From the NCBI GenBank assembly GCA_963836425.1, contig CAWIJJ010000001.1, forward strand, positions 124,001-188,000: 64,000 nucleotides of DNA, written 5' to 3'. The DNA is from CAWIJJ01 sp963836425 (lineage in GTDB: Bacteria; Acidobacteriota; Terriglobia; Bryobacterales; Bryobacteraceae). Numbering within the stretch: position 1 is the stretch's first letter; every line of letters begins with the position of its first letter. A model generated the notes under the pieces. The model was not told where the DNA came from, ran no database searches, and saw only the letters and a program-made list of their open reading frames with translations. Below are positions 8,004 to 18,087 of the stretch, one piece after another. The position numbers and the translations under genes are program-made.

Positions 8004-8201
8004 ATGGCCGAAAGAAAGGCATTTCTGCTCCGGCTCGACCCGGCGACGCACGAAGCGTTGCAGCGTTGGGCAGACGCGGACCTGCGTAGTCTCAACGCCC
8101 AGATCGAGTTCCTGCTGCGCCGTGCTTTGATCGAATCCGGCCGCCTTCCCGAGGGAGGCGGCCGGCCTGCTTCCCGTGGAAACGATGATGAACCGTTATG
8201 A
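8004..8201 (+). CDS. Ribbon-helix-helix (Arc-like) DNA-binding protein
   Basis: 65 residues. The pattern KAFLLRLDPATHEALQRWAD followed by LRSLNAQIEFLLRRAL is a short beta strand and two helices, the RHH fold, of the kind seen in Arc and in antitoxins. The C-terminal tail is glycine- and charge-rich. It lies 46 bases after the SPFH gene and overlaps the next gene, in an operon headed by the operator at 7050-7070. Autorepression is inferred from that layout. No toxin-like gene is adjacent, so a toxin-antitoxin role is not supported. Confidence 0.85.
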   Translation: MAERKAFLLRLDPATHEALQRWADADLRSLNAQIEFLLRRALIESGRLPEGGGRPASRGNDDEPL

Positions 8202-8976
8202 AGAGCTGGCGGACCGTCTCCGCCATTGGAAACCCCCCGCCGAACTCGCGACCCCTGGCCCGCGCGAGGTGGAGATAACCGCAGGGGGAATCACCCTGCT
8301 GGTTTTGTCGGGCCTGTTGGTTCTGGGCGGGATCGCCGCCGGCTTCTTCCTCTGGAACGACGCGACCGGCCGGGCGGCGTTTCAGCAGCGCCTCGCAGGG
8401 GAGGGTGTCACCGCCCAGGCTGTCGTGACCCGGCTCTATCGCGGCCGTGGTGACAGCAGCGACCGCTTTGTCACCTACCAGTTCGAGTTCGACGGCGCCA
8501 TCTACCGGTCGAACTCGAAGGTGCCCCGGCGCATCTGGAACACCCTCAAGGAAGGCCAGTCGCTGACCGTCCGGTTCGTACCCGCCGATCCGGCACGCAG
8601 CCGTCCCGTGGACTGGAGCACCGCCGGACCCCCCGCCTGGGTGGCCTTGATTCCGGCTTCCGGCCTGATCGCGCTGGCCGGCCTCTTCATCTGGTCGGTC
8701 CGAAGGGCGCACCGGCTGCTCTCCGAAGGCCGGGCGGCGCCGGGGATCGTCGTGCGCCACTCCAAAGCCAAGCAAGGACAATATCTGCATTACGAGTTTC
8801 CGCTGCTGAACGGCTCCATGGGCAGCGGCAAGAGCGATCCGGAACGGAACCCGGCGCCGGTGGGCGACGCCATCTGCATCATTTACGACCGCGATAATCC
8901 GAAGCGGAACACCACCTACCCCATGCAGCTTTTCCGCGTGCGCGGGGCAGCTTCCCGAGGCCGCGCGCGGCTATAG
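8185..8976 (+). CDS. DUF3592-like two-helix membrane protein
   Basis: About 263 residues from the ATG at 8185 (a GTG at 8176 and an ATG at 8188 are alternatives). It overlaps the RHH gene by 17 bases. A membrane helix (GGITLLVLSGLLVLGGIAAGFFL) precedes a region with GVTAQAVVTRLYR, VTYQFEFDGAIYRSNSKVP and GQSLTVRFVPADPARSRP, typical of DUF3592, then a second helix (WVALIPASGLIALAGLFIW) and a partial repeat of the same small beta domain with IIYDRDNPKRNTTYP. No function is known for the family. Its place suggests a job with the SPFH protein in the membrane. Confidence 0.7.
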   Translation: MMNRYEELADRLRHWKPPAELATPGPREVEITAGGITLLVLSGLLVLGGIAAGFFLWNDATGRAAFQQRLAGEGVTAQAVVTRLYRGRGDSSDRFVTYQFEFDGAIYRSNSKVPRRIWNTLKEGQSLTVRFVPADPARSRPVDWSTAGPPAWVALIPASGLIALAGLFIWSVRRAHRLLSEGRAAPGIVVRHSKAKQGQYLHYEFPLLNGSMGSGKSDPERNPAPVGDAICIIYDRDNPKRNTTYPMQLFRVRGAASRGRARL

Positions 8977-8983
8977 TAGGACG

Positions 8984-9418
8984 ATGGCCCCACAGAACTA
9001 CGCCAATCACCGCCGCTTCGTCACTGGCTACCATCGGATTCTGGCCCCCATTCTTCTCCTCACCTTTATTGGTGCATGCGTAAACCTGTGGCTCTCCATC
9101 GGCGACCACCAGCGTCTGTACAGCGCGGCGCTCCTGGTGGTTCTGTCGGCCGCCAGCGTCGCGATTGCGCTGTTCGCGCGCATATTCGCCTTGAAAGCTC
9201 AGGACCGCGCCATCCGGGCCGATGAAAACCTGAGGCACTACGTGCTTACGGGCCAATTACTTCCGGAAAAGCTGTCCGTCCCGCAGGCGGTGGCGCTGCG
9301 CTTTGCTTCCGACGAGGAGTTCCCGGCGCTGGCGGAGCGGGCGGCCAAGGACAACCTCGAGCCCGATGCCATCAAGCGCGCGGTGCAGAACTGGCGCGCG
9401 GACCACTACCGGGCTTGA
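8984..9418 (+). CDS. DUF6526-like small membrane protein
   Basis: 144 residues. Two hydrophobic helices (ILAPILLLTFIGACVNLWL and LYSAALLVVLSAASVAIALFA) are followed by a conserved-looking cytoplasmic part: KAQDRAIRADENLRHYVL, LSVPQAVALRFASDEEFPAL and IKRAVQNWRADHYRA. This arrangement matches what I know as DUF6526, common in Acidobacteriota and Bacteroidota; function unknown. It starts 7 bases after the previous stop and may be cotranscribed with the SPFH operon. Confidence 0.7.
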   Translation: MAPQNYANHRRFVTGYHRILAPILLLTFIGACVNLWLSIGDHQRLYSAALLVVLSAASVAIALFARIFALKAQDRAIRADENLRHYVLTGQLLPEKLSVPQAVALRFASDEEFPALAERAAKDNLEPDAIKRAVQNWRADHYRA

Positions 9419-9450
9419 CTCCGGCGCGCCCGCCTACGAGACTTACGGGC

Positions 9451-11052
9451 ATGAAGGGTCTTTGCCTGGCGCTTCTGTTTTCCGCCGCCGCCGTGGCGCA
9501 GCAGAGCGGAATCGAAGGCGTGGTGATCCACTCTGTCAGCCGGCAGCCGCTCGCTGGTGTGCATATCCGCCTCATGTTCATCGATCCGAATGAGCGTGAC
9601 GGTCCAGCGGGGGTGTACGGGGCGATGAGCGATCGCGACGGCCGGTTCACCATCGATCCGATGCCTGCCGGAAGCTACCTGATGGTCTGCGAGCGTGCCG
9701 GTTTTGTGCAGGTTGCGTCCCGGGAGAGCATCGCCGCAAGGCCGGCGATTTTCCTCAAAGCGGGGCAGAAGATTTCCGGCTACAGAATCGAGATGGCGCC
9801 GGTGGCAATCATCTCCGGGCGCGTGCTGGACGAATTCGGCGATCCGTTTCCAAACGTTTCAATTTCGGCCGCGCCCGTTTCCGGCAGCCAAATGCAAAGG
9901 GTCACGCTTCGGCCCGCATTCATGGCGACGGACGACCGCGGAGAGTTCCGGCTGGCCGTGGCGCCGGGCAAGTACTACATCCAGGCGCAGCCTCGGAACT
10001 ACTCTTCGAGCGGGCCGGCGGAGATCCGAACCGACGGCACTTCGGATTCGAGCTATGGACCGACCTATTTTCCGGACACGGCGGTGAAAGAGCGCGCCGC
10101 TCCGGTGGAAGCGGTGGCCGGCCGCGAGCTTTCGGGCATCGACATTCGGCTGGTCCGGCAAAGGAATATCTCGGTCAGCGGCACAGTGAGCGGAATGGCG
10201 GACAGCGTCCCCATACGCGTCATTCTGGAATCGGCGGATCGCGGCATGATCCGAGGCATGGCGGGCGTGCAGAACGGGCACTTCACGTTGCCGCGCGTGG
10301 AGCCCGGAAAATATCGTCTCATGGCGCGGCAGTCCGGACCGGCCGGGGAATTCAGCAGCCAGTCCGAGGAGATCACGGTAGAGTCCGGCGACGTTTCCAA
10401 CATCGACCTGCGGCTGGTTCCGCCGGAGGATCTCGCGGGTACGTTTGAAATCGCCGGATCTCCGCCCGATCCTTCGCGAAAGTGGGTCGTGCGTCTCTCC
10501 CCCGCGACTCCCATCGACGGCCGTACCTACACGGGAGAAACGGATCGGAACGGCGCTTTCCGGGTGACGGGTTTGCCCGCGGGGCGGTACCGGGCAGGCG
10601 TCGACGGCCTGCCCGAAGACGGTTACATTGCCTCCGTCCAGCTGGATGGCGCGGAGGTTCCCGACCGCGTGCTCGACCTGGGGCGTGGGGCGAAAGGCGC
10701 GCGGGTCCGCGTGGTGGTGAATCGCAATGGCGCGCGCATCTCGGGAAAGGTCCTCGATGCGGAGGGGCAGCCGCTCAAGAGTGCGTTGGTGTTAGTGATT
10801 CTCTCGAACGATCCCCAGGCGCTATTGAAGGAGGCTCCCCCGCAGGCGGCAGCCGATGGAACGTTTGCCTTCAAAGGCGTCCGGCCCGGCAAGTACCGGT
10901 TCTTTGCGGTGAATATGATTGATGTTGGCGGCAATCCGGAGGAAACGATCAAACTGCTTTTCGAACACGCCCCGGAGCTCGAGATCCACGAAGGCGACCG
11001 GATCACGCGCGACGTCCGCGTGGCTGGAGGAGATGCTGCCAATGGGAAATAG
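9451..11052 (+). CDS. Secreted protein with repeated carboxypeptidase-regulatory-like domains (paralog 1)
   Basis: 533 residues from the ATG at 9451, which begins a clear signal peptide (MKGLCLALLFSAAAVAQQ). A series of beta-sandwich modules follows, each with the pattern G-x-V...G-x-P-L-x-G-A...D-x-x-G-x-F-x-I/L...P-G-x-Y, for example SRQPLAGVHIRL, SDRDGRFTIDPMPAGSYL, DDRGEFRLAVAPGKYYI and AADGTFAFKGVRPGKYRFF. These are CarboxypepD_reg/Cna-B-like folds; no enzymatic motif is seen. It is paralogous to the next gene, which it overlaps by 11 bases. Exact role unknown. Confidence 0.75.
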   Translation: MKGLCLALLFSAAAVAQQSGIEGVVIHSVSRQPLAGVHIRLMFIDPNERDGPAGVYGAMSDRDGRFTIDPMPAGSYLMVCERAGFVQVASRESIAARPAIFLKAGQKISGYRIEMAPVAIISGRVLDEFGDPFPNVSISAAPVSGSQMQRVTLRPAFMATDDRGEFRLAVAPGKYYIQAQPRNYSSSGPAEIRTDGTSDSSYGPTYFPDTAVKERAAPVEAVAGRELSGIDIRLVRQRNISVSGTVSGMADSVPIRVILESADRGMIRGMAGVQNGHFTLPRVEPGKYRLMARQSGPAGEFSSQSEEITVESGDVSNIDLRLVPPEDLAGTFEIAGSPPDPSRKWVVRLSPATPIDGRTYTGETDRNGAFRVTGLPAGRYRAGVDGLPEDGYIASVQLDGAEVPDRVLDLGRGAKGARVRVVVNRNGARISGKVLDAEGQPLKSALVLVILSNDPQALLKEAPPQAAADGTFAFKGVRPGKYRFFAVNMIDVGGNPEETIKLLFEHAPELEIHEGDRITRDVRVAGGDAANGK

Positions 11053-12667
11053 GCCCTGGCTCATTTTGATTGCCGTTTCCGCGTTCGCGCAGAATCCGGG
11101 TGAAATCAAGCCTGCCGCCGTGCAGGGGGTTGTGACCAACGCGATCACGGGAGAGCCGGTGCTGCGCGCGCACGTCAGCCTGCGGGGCGCCATGCCGACC
11201 GCGGGCGGCCAGCCGAAGAACTATGGCGCGCTTACCGATGCGGAGGGCAAGTTTGCCATAACAGGCTTGGAGCCGGGTGGGTACGGCTTTGCGGCGGAGA
11301 AGCCCGGCTTTCTGATGCCGGTGGAAAACGCCGGTGGAGGCAGGGCAACGTTCCTCACCCTGCGCCCCGGGGACAGCAAAACCGACTTCACGTTCAAACT
11401 GCTTCCTGCCGGAGCGATCACCGGCCGCGTGCTCGATGGCGCCGGCGAGCCGGCCGAGGGCATCACCGTTTCGGCGAGCGGCAGCAGGAACGGGGGAGCG
11501 ATCACCGACGAGCAGGGCCGGTTTCGCGTCGGCGGTCTCGCGCCCGGAAGGTACCGGCTGTGCGCGGCGCCTGCCGCCGGCATGTCTCTTCCACCCGAAG
11601 TGCGCACCGATGGCACCAGGGAGCCGCACTATTCACCCACCTGTTATCCCAACGTGCTGACCGGCAACGCTACGCCCGCGGTGGAGGTGCGGGCCGGGGC
11701 CGAATCGAGCGGCATGGAGATCCGGCTAATCGAGACACCGCTCGTGCGGGTGAGCGGCCGGATCTACGGGACAGCGCCGGGATACCGGGTCACGGTAATT
11801 CTCGGCCAGCAGCAAAGCTCACGCAGTGGCGGGAGGGTCAAGGCGGACGGAACCTACGAGGTCTGGGGGGTGGACCCGGGACACTATAGCGTTCGCGCGA
11901 CTGCCTATCCGTCCTCCGGACCGGGCATGGTCGGGGTGGACATCCAAGCGATGCCGCGATCGGCGCCGGTTGAGATCGACGTGGATACGGCCAATGTGGA
12001 TCATGTGGACCTGACGCTGATGGCGCCGTTCGACATTACCGGTCAGGTGGCCTATGAAGACGAGGGCGCCCGGCCTCCCGTGCCGTTACAGCCCCGCGCC
12101 GGTGCAGGCGGGGCGCAGCGGCCCGCGCCGATGACGACGCCCCGCATGATTTCGCTGATGCAGTTGGACGGGGGAATGGGAGTGCGCCCGGTGCCCATAA
12201 AAGAGGACGGCACGTTCGTGCTGCAAAACATCGCGCCCGACCGTTACGCCGTCAGTGTCAGCTGGCAGAACGCCTACGTTAAATCCACGGTGCTGGGCCC
12301 GGTGGCGGCGGATGGTGCGGTGCTGGACGTGCGCACCGGTGCGGCGGGGATGCCCCTCACATTACAACTCAGCTCCGGCTTTGCCGAGATCTCCGGCAAA
12401 ATTCAAGGGGAAGCGGCCGATATCGTCGGAAAGGTGGTGGTGCTCGCTCCGCGGGAACGCACCGGGCTTCAGCCGCACTTCCTCCAATCGCCCAACGGCA
12501 CCTTCAGATTTCGGGTTCCACCCGGAAAATATCTGCTGTTCGTGATCGACGAATCCGAGCGGAACGGCGTCTACCTCGCGCGGAACTCCAACTACGAGGC
12601 CTATACAGACCGCGCCGAGAATCTGGATCTCCAGCCGCGGGACAAGATCACCAAAGACCTGAAGTGA
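11042..12667 (+). CDS. Secreted protein with repeated carboxypeptidase-regulatory-like domains (paralog 2)
   Basis: About 541 residues from the ATG at 11042, which gives a short signal sequence (MGNRPWLILIAVSAFAQ) after the 11-base overlap with its paralog. The open frame to 10919 lies inside the previous gene and is discarded. It has the same modular design, and blocks line up with paralog 1: RTDGTREPHYSPTCYP against RTDGTSDSSYGPTYFP, and SGMEIRLIETPLVRVSGRIYG against SGIDIRLVRQRNISVSGTVSG. The pair therefore arose by tandem duplication. Likely exported; function not recognised. Coupled translation is suggested by the overlap. Confidence 0.75.
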   Translation: MGNRPWLILIAVSAFAQNPGEIKPAAVQGVVTNAITGEPVLRAHVSLRGAMPTAGGQPKNYGALTDAEGKFAITGLEPGGYGFAAEKPGFLMPVENAGGGRATFLTLRPGDSKTDFTFKLLPAGAITGRVLDGAGEPAEGITVSASGSRNGGAITDEQGRFRVGGLAPGRYRLCAAPAAGMSLPPEVRTDGTREPHYSPTCYPNVLTGNATPAVEVRAGAESSGMEIRLIETPLVRVSGRIYGTAPGYRVTVILGQQQSSRSGGRVKADGTYEVWGVDPGHYSVRATAYPSSGPGMVGVDIQAMPRSAPVEIDVDTANVDHVDLTLMAPFDITGQVAYEDEGARPPVPLQPRAGAGGAQRPAPMTTPRMISLMQLDGGMGVRPVPIKEDGTFVLQNIAPDRYAVSVSWQNAYVKSTVLGPVAADGAVLDVRTGAAGMPLTLQLSSGFAEISGKIQGEAADIVGKVVVLAPRERTGLQPHFLQSPNGTFRFRVPPGKYLLFVIDESERNGVYLARNSNYEAYTDRAENLDLQPRDKITKDLK

Positions 12668-12710
12668 ACGTGCTACCGGAAGTGCTAGCCTGACGTTGAA
12701 GGAAGGCCCG

Positions 12711-15516
12711 GTGCACCTCCGTCCCCACAGCTTCGTCCGGATTCTGCCGCTCGCGGTGCTGGCTGCTGCGCTGTTGGTCGCGCAGCGCCGGGGCGAGCGG
12801 CCGGCGCCTACTCCCGGTCCGATGCTGACCGCCGGTACCATGGAGTTCGAAACGCCGGACTTCCGCCTGAAGCTGGTCCGATCTTCCCAGACCGTGGCCG
12901 CGCTCGAACCGAAATCGGCGCCCGGTTTCGACTTCACCCCCGCCGACCTGCTGGTGGAGCGTTCGCAGAACGGCTACTACCACCTGGGCGACCTCGACCT
13001 GCGCGTCCGCAAAGCGAGCGCCGGGCCATGGACAGACTACTCCACCGCGCAATCGCGTACTCCGGTGACGGAACTCGCGTCCACCGGCGCCGTTCTGGCA
13101 TCGGCTGACCTCGCCCCCACGCTGCCCGCCGACATACCCCTGAAGATTACCCGCTCGTGGCTGCTCGACCGGGGCGCGCTGGTTCTGCGTTTCGAGATCT
13201 CCAACCGCACTTCCGAGCCGGTACAGGTGGGCGCGCTGGGCCTGCCGATGGTGTTCAACAACGTGCTCACCGGCCGGTCGCTCGACCAGGCGCACGCCGT
13301 GTGCTCTTTTTCCGATCCGTACATCGGCGCGGACGCCGGCTACCTTCAGGTGACGCGGCTGAGCGGGCACGGGCCGGCTTTGCTGGTGCTGCCCGACGGC
13401 CGGACGCCCTTCGAAGCTTACAATCCGATCGCCCAGGCTCCTCGCGGAAACCAGGGCGGCACGCGCGGAGGCTCCGCGCCCCTGGCGATGCCCCGCATCT
13501 TTACCGATCCCACTCCGCGGTCGAACACCTTCGAGGGCTTCTTCGATTGGATGGTGCACAGCCGCGCCTGGGCCGAAAACGAATGGAAGAACGCGGCGCC
13601 CTGGAATCCGCCCACCATGCAGGCGCTCGCCCCCGGGGAAAGCAGGACTTACGGCCTGCGCTTTGTGCTCTCCACCGGTATTCGCGAGATTGAGAGTACC
13701 CTTGCCTCGGCAGGACGCCCTGTGGCCCTGGGCATTCCCGGTTACATTCTGCCCGAAGATGTCGAGGCGCGGCTGTTCCTGAGGTACGGCAGGACAGTAA
13801 CATCCCTCGCAGTGGAGCCGCGCGGCGCCATTACCGTGACCGACGCGCCGGCGGCGCCTGAAGGATGGAGTGCGTATAACGTGCGCGGCAAAACGTGGGG
13901 CCGTGCCCGCCTGCTGGTGCGCTATGAGGATGGGACGGAGCAGGCCATTCACTACATGGTTACCAAGACGGAGTCCGAAGCGGTGCGCGACCTGGGCCGG
14001 TTCCTGACCACGAGTCAATGGTTCGTAGATCCTGACGATCCGTTCAAGCGCAGTCCGTCGGTGATGACCTACGACCGCGACGAAAATCGCATCGTGACGC
14101 AGGACACGCGCGCCTGGGTGGCGGGGCTCGGCGACGAAGGCGGCTCCATCTGGCTGGCCGGCGCGATGAAACTGCTCGGGCAGCCGGACAAAGGACAGGT
14201 AGAAAAGTACGAGACGTTTATAAGTAAGGTCCTGTGGGGCGGGCTGCAATATTCCGACGGGCCGCGCAAGTTCGGCGTCCGCAAGAGCCTCTTCTACTAC
14301 CAGCCGGACCAGATGCCTCCCGACTATTACCGCCCCGGCTGGAACTGGACGACATGGACCAGTTGGAACAAAGCTGCGACGGAGGCGGTGGACCGCTCCT
14401 ACGACTATCCACACGTGGCGGCGCTCCACTGGGTCATGTACAGGCTGGCCCGGAACCAGAGCGGCCTGGTGACCAGTCGACCCCTGGGAATGGTATCTCA
14501 CCAACGCCTACGAGACGTCGGTGGCGATGACCACCCTGGCGCGCCGTTACGCGCAGTTTGGCCAGATGGAAGGCACGGTCTTTCTCGAGATCCTGCGCGA
14601 TTTGCAGCGCGAGGGATGGAAGGAGCAGGCGTCGGATCTCGAGGACCGGATGAAGAAGCGGGCCGAGGGTTGGAGCCGGCTGGCCTACCCGTTCGGCAGC
14701 GAGATGCCCTGGGATTCGACCGGGCAGGAAGAGGTCTACGCGTGGACGAAATACTTCGGTGACGCGTCGAAAGCGCGGGTTACCCTGGACGCAATCCTGG
14801 CCTACATGCCGGCCGTTCCGCACTGGGGATATAACGGGAGCGCGCGGCGATATTGGGATTTCCAGTACGCGGGCAAGATCCGGCGCATCGAGCGGCAGTT
14901 GCATCATTATGGATCGGGACTCAATGCGATCCCCGTGCTGAGCGAGTTCCGCGAACATCCCGACGATCTTTATCTGCTGCGCGTGGGCTTCGCCGGGCAG
15001 ATGGGAGCGATTGCCAATATCGACCAGGAGGGTTTCGCGTCGGCAGCCTTTCATTCGTTTCCGGACACGCTGAAGCCGGATCCGATCTCCGGCGATTATG
15101 CGCAGAATTTCTTCGGGCACGCGCTGAATACGGCCGCCTACGTGGTGAACGACCCGGTCTTCGGATGGCAGGGCTTCGGCGGCAACGTCGAGGTGGCGGC
15201 CGGGAAGATCACCGTGACGCCCACCGACTCGTTCCATTCGCGCCTCTACCTGGCGCCTGCGGGCCTGTGGCTGACCCTCGATGCCGGCCGTTTCGAACGC
15301 GTGGAATATCGTCCGGCAACGGGCCACCTGAGGGTGGCATTCGCGGCGGCCACGCGCTTCACTCGGTCGGCACGCCTGCGCATCGAGCAGCCGGCTGCGT
15401 TGAGCGGGGTGGGTAAATATGCGCCGGTGAAGAAGCTGGCCATCGAGCGCGGGGCGTTTGTCGTGCCGCTCGGCTCGTCGGGGACGAGCATCGAGTTGCA
15501 GGCGTTGAAGCGGTAG
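12711..15516 (+). pseudogene. Large secreted DUF5695-like protein, one frameshift
   Basis: Reading starts at GTG 12711 with GAAGGAAGG just upstream and a signal sequence (FVRILPLAVLAAALLVAQ). The first frame gives a beta-rich N-terminal half (GTMEFETPDFRLKLVRSSQ, FEISNRTSEPVQVGALGLP) and the start of a helical half (YLYNRPGWNW-like WNWTTWTSWNKA). The frame is lost at 14472-14484 and the helical part continues in another frame to 15516 (WEWYLTNAYETS, PHWGYNGSARRYWDFQ). Removing one C from the CCCC at 14481-14484 joins the two into about 934 residues. The whole resembles DUF5695, thought to be a carbohydrate-active-like fold; activity unknown. Stop to stop it converges on the next gene. Confidence 0.65.
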
Positions 15517-15528
15517 CGTTCGGCCGGA

Positions 15529-18087
15529 CTATTCGTATTTCAGCGCGGCCAGGGGATCCACGCGAGTGGCGCGGCGGGCGGGATACCAGCTTGCCAGCAT
15601 CGCGATCAGCACCCATGCGAGGCTGGCGGTAGTGAAGGCGATCGGGTCGAAGGGGCTGATGCCATACAAAAATCCGCGGAGAAGCCGCACGGTGGCGGCG
15701 CTCAACAGCAGTCCGGCGCCCACGCCGAAAATGCTGATCCGCAATCCGTGCGAAAGAATCATCCAGCGCACATCTCCCGGCATCGCGCCCAGCGCCATTC
15801 TCACGCCGATCTCGTGCGTGCGCTGGGAAACCGCGTAGGCGACCACGCCATATAATCCGATGGTGGCGAGCACCACGGCCAGCAGGCCGAATCCGGCCAG
15901 CAACGCCGCCTGCCATTTGATCAGCCAGAGAGATTTCCCTACGGCCTCATCGAGGGTCTCCGCTTCGAAATATTCGAGATTCTGGTTGCGCTGCACGACG
16001 CGGAGCAGCGGGCTGGTCCAGGCTCTCGCATCGCCTTCGGTTTCGACAATCAGCGCGAAAAACGGGTGATCCGGCTGCTGCCGGCGGGAAACGTAGTAAA
16101 CCGGAGCGGGATCCTCGTCAAGGGACGAGGTTTTCGTGTCCGCGGCAACTCCGGCGACCTCTCCCATGTGGCGATCGGCCTTGCTGCACCCCAGCCAAAG
16201 CCTCTTTCCAAGCGGCTCCTGGTTGGGCCAATAGCGCTCCGCCATGGTCTGGTTGACGATCACCGAAGGGGTGGCGGTGGCGCCGCCGGTGACGTCGAAG
16301 CCGCGGCCGCGAACGATGGGAACCCGCATCAGCGCGAAGTAGTTGGGCTCGACGATGTTGATCCGGATGGTGCGGGCCTCGTTGATGCTCACCGGGGCTT
16401 CGGCCTCCGATTTGGCGGCGCAGCCCGCGCCCGTGCTGGGAAACGCTCCGTACGCCAGCGTGGCGCCCCGGACTCCCGGAAGGGCGCGCGCCTGTTCGAG
16501 CGCGTCGGTCCACGCCTGCGCGGCCAGCTGAGGGTCGTTTGGGATGGCCCGGGCGGTGACGAAAAGGCGGTGATCGGTGGCGAAGCCGGGCTCGATGCGG
16601 CGGACGCGATCGAGCGCGCGGACCAGCAGCCCGGCCGCAATCAGCAGCGTCAGGGAGAGAGCCACCTGGGCCAGCGAGTAAACTTCGCGCTGGCGGAATC
16701 TTCGGCGCGCCGTGTCTCCCTGCAAAGCCGGATGCAGCGGCCGCGCGGCGGCCAGTGCCGGGGGAAGGCTGAAAAGAATCGCGCACGCCGTTCCCGCGGC
16801 GCAAAGAAACAAGGCAACACGCCAGTCGATGCCGAAATGAATGCCGCGATAGTAGCTCACCGGGACGGAGGGTAGCGCGAGTTCGATGGCGCGGCTGCTC
16901 CAGTAGCCGGCCGCGAGTCCCAGAATCAGGCCGCCCGCGGCAAGCACCAGCCCCTCCACCAGGGTTTCGCGGAAAAGCCGCCAGGAGCCGGCTCCGAGCG
17001 AGCGCCGCAGCGCCATTTCGCGCTGCCGTACGGCTGCGCGGGAAAGCAGAAGGTTGGCCACGTTCACAGACGCGATCAACAGGACGGCGCCGCAGATCGC
17101 CGCCAGCAGGCGCGCGAGCGGCAGGAAAAGGTCGCGGTTGGCAATGAAGCCTTGCGCGGGCTTGACCACGGGAAGGCTGGCGAGGTTGGCGTTGCGCGGC
17201 TCAGCGGCGCCCATTGCGGCGGACAACACGCGCATTTCCGCCGCGGCGGTTGCCTGGGTGGCGCCGGGCGACAGGCGGGCGATCAGGTTCAGGCGCGGTC
17301 CCGCGCCGCTCGGGAAGATGCTGGCGGCCGGCGCCCACGCGTCTACGGCAAAAGGAGGCAGAACACCGTGAAACTCCGGCGGGGCCACGCCGATGATGCG
17401 GTAATCGCGATTGAGAATGCGAATGCTGCTGCCCACCGCGCCGGGGGCGCCGTTCAGCTTCGCTTGCCAGAACCGGTAGCCGATCACCGTCACGGGTTCC
17501 GCGCTGAAGGCGTCGTCGCCGGGCGAGAACCAGCGACCGGCGGCGGCGCCTACGCGCAGCACATCGGCAAAATTCGCGGTCACCATCTCGATATTGGCGG
17601 GCACCCTCTGCCGCCCGATCACGGCCGAATCGAACGCGATCAGGGCGCCGGCCGCGGTGACCGAACGCAGCTTGCCCTGGAAGCCAAGAAATTCGCGCAG
17701 GTTGCAGAATGGCGTGGTCTGGCGCGTGATCTGCACCAAACGGTCTGCATCCGGCACCGGCAGGCGGCGCAGGTACATGCTGTCGAGGAAGCTGAAAAGC
17801 GTGGTGTTGACTCCCATCGCCAGCCCCAGGCACAGCATCGCCACCAGGGAATAGCCGGGATTGCGGCGGATGCGACGGATGGCCGAAACGAAGTCCGTGC
17901 CAAGCCCCGGGAGCAGGCGGCGGTGAGGCGAAAGGCGCACCAGCAGGCAGCTCAACACCTGGCCCCAGTACCAGATCGGGCCGCGCCCCGGATATGCTTC
18001 GCGAAGGTCGCCCGCGACCGCATCGGCATCGCGTCCTCCGACCAGGCGGCGCAGCAGGGCCTCGGCCAAGCGCGGTGGCTCAGGCAT
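15529..18087 (-). CDS. ADOP-type (FtsX/MacB-like) permease
   Basis: 852 residues. An N-terminal prefix domain (LAEALLRRLVGGRDADAVAGDLREAY) carries the small helical module typical of acidobacterial ADOP permeases. Then come two MacB-type halves, each with a membrane helix, a MacB periplasmic domain (VIGYRFWQAKLNGAPGAVGSS; VIVNQTMAERYWPNQEPLGKRL) and an FtsX three-helix domain (LLSRAAVRQREMALRRSLGAG; GLYGVVAYAVSQRTHEIGVRMALGA), ending with DPLAALKYE. No ATPase gene is adjacent. It overlaps the PadR gene by 8 bases, so both are likely cotranscribed. Substrate unknown. Confidence 0.9.
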   Translation of the reverse strand: MPEPPRLAEALLRRLVGGRDADAVAGDLREAYPGRGPIWYWGQVLSCLLVRLSPHRRLLPGLGTDFVSAIRRIRRNPGYSLVAMLCLGLAMGVNTTLFSFLDSMYLRRLPVPDADRLVQITRQTTPFCNLREFLGFQGKLRSVTAAGALIAFDSAVIGRQRVPANIEMVTANFADVLRVGAAAGRWFSPGDDAFSAEPVTVIGYRFWQAKLNGAPGAVGSSIRILNRDYRIIGVAPPEFHGVLPPFAVDAWAPAASIFPSGAGPRLNLIARLSPGATQATAAAEMRVLSAAMGAAEPRNANLASLPVVKPAQGFIANRDLFLPLARLLAAICGAVLLIASVNVANLLLSRAAVRQREMALRRSLGAGSWRLFRETLVEGLVLAAGGLILGLAAGYWSSRAIELALPSVPVSYYRGIHFGIDWRVALFLCAAGTACAILFSLPPALAAARPLHPALQGDTARRRFRQREVYSLAQVALSLTLLIAAGLLVRALDRVRRIEPGFATDHRLFVTARAIPNDPQLAAQAWTDALEQARALPGVRGATLAYGAFPSTGAGCAAKSEAEAPVSINEARTIRINIVEPNYFALMRVPIVRGRGFDVTGGATATPSVIVNQTMAERYWPNQEPLGKRLWLGCSKADRHMGEVAGVAADTKTSSLDEDPAPVYYVSRRQQPDHPFFALIVETEGDARAWTSPLLRVVQRNQNLEYFEAETLDEAVGKSLWLIKWQAALLAGFGLLAVVLATIGLYGVVAYAVSQRTHEIGVRMALGAMPGDVRWMILSHGLRISIFGVGAGLLLSAATVRLLRGFLYGISPFDPIAFTTASLAWVLIAMLASWYPARRATRVDPLAALKYE

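Noticed and set aside
8004..8201. Antitoxin of a toxin-antitoxin pair
   Set aside because: The RHH protein has no toxin-like neighbour; the operon context favours a simple repressor.
12648..14504. Minus-strand open frame of 618 codons
   Set aside because: Opposite the secreted DUF5695-like gene; no recognisable domain.
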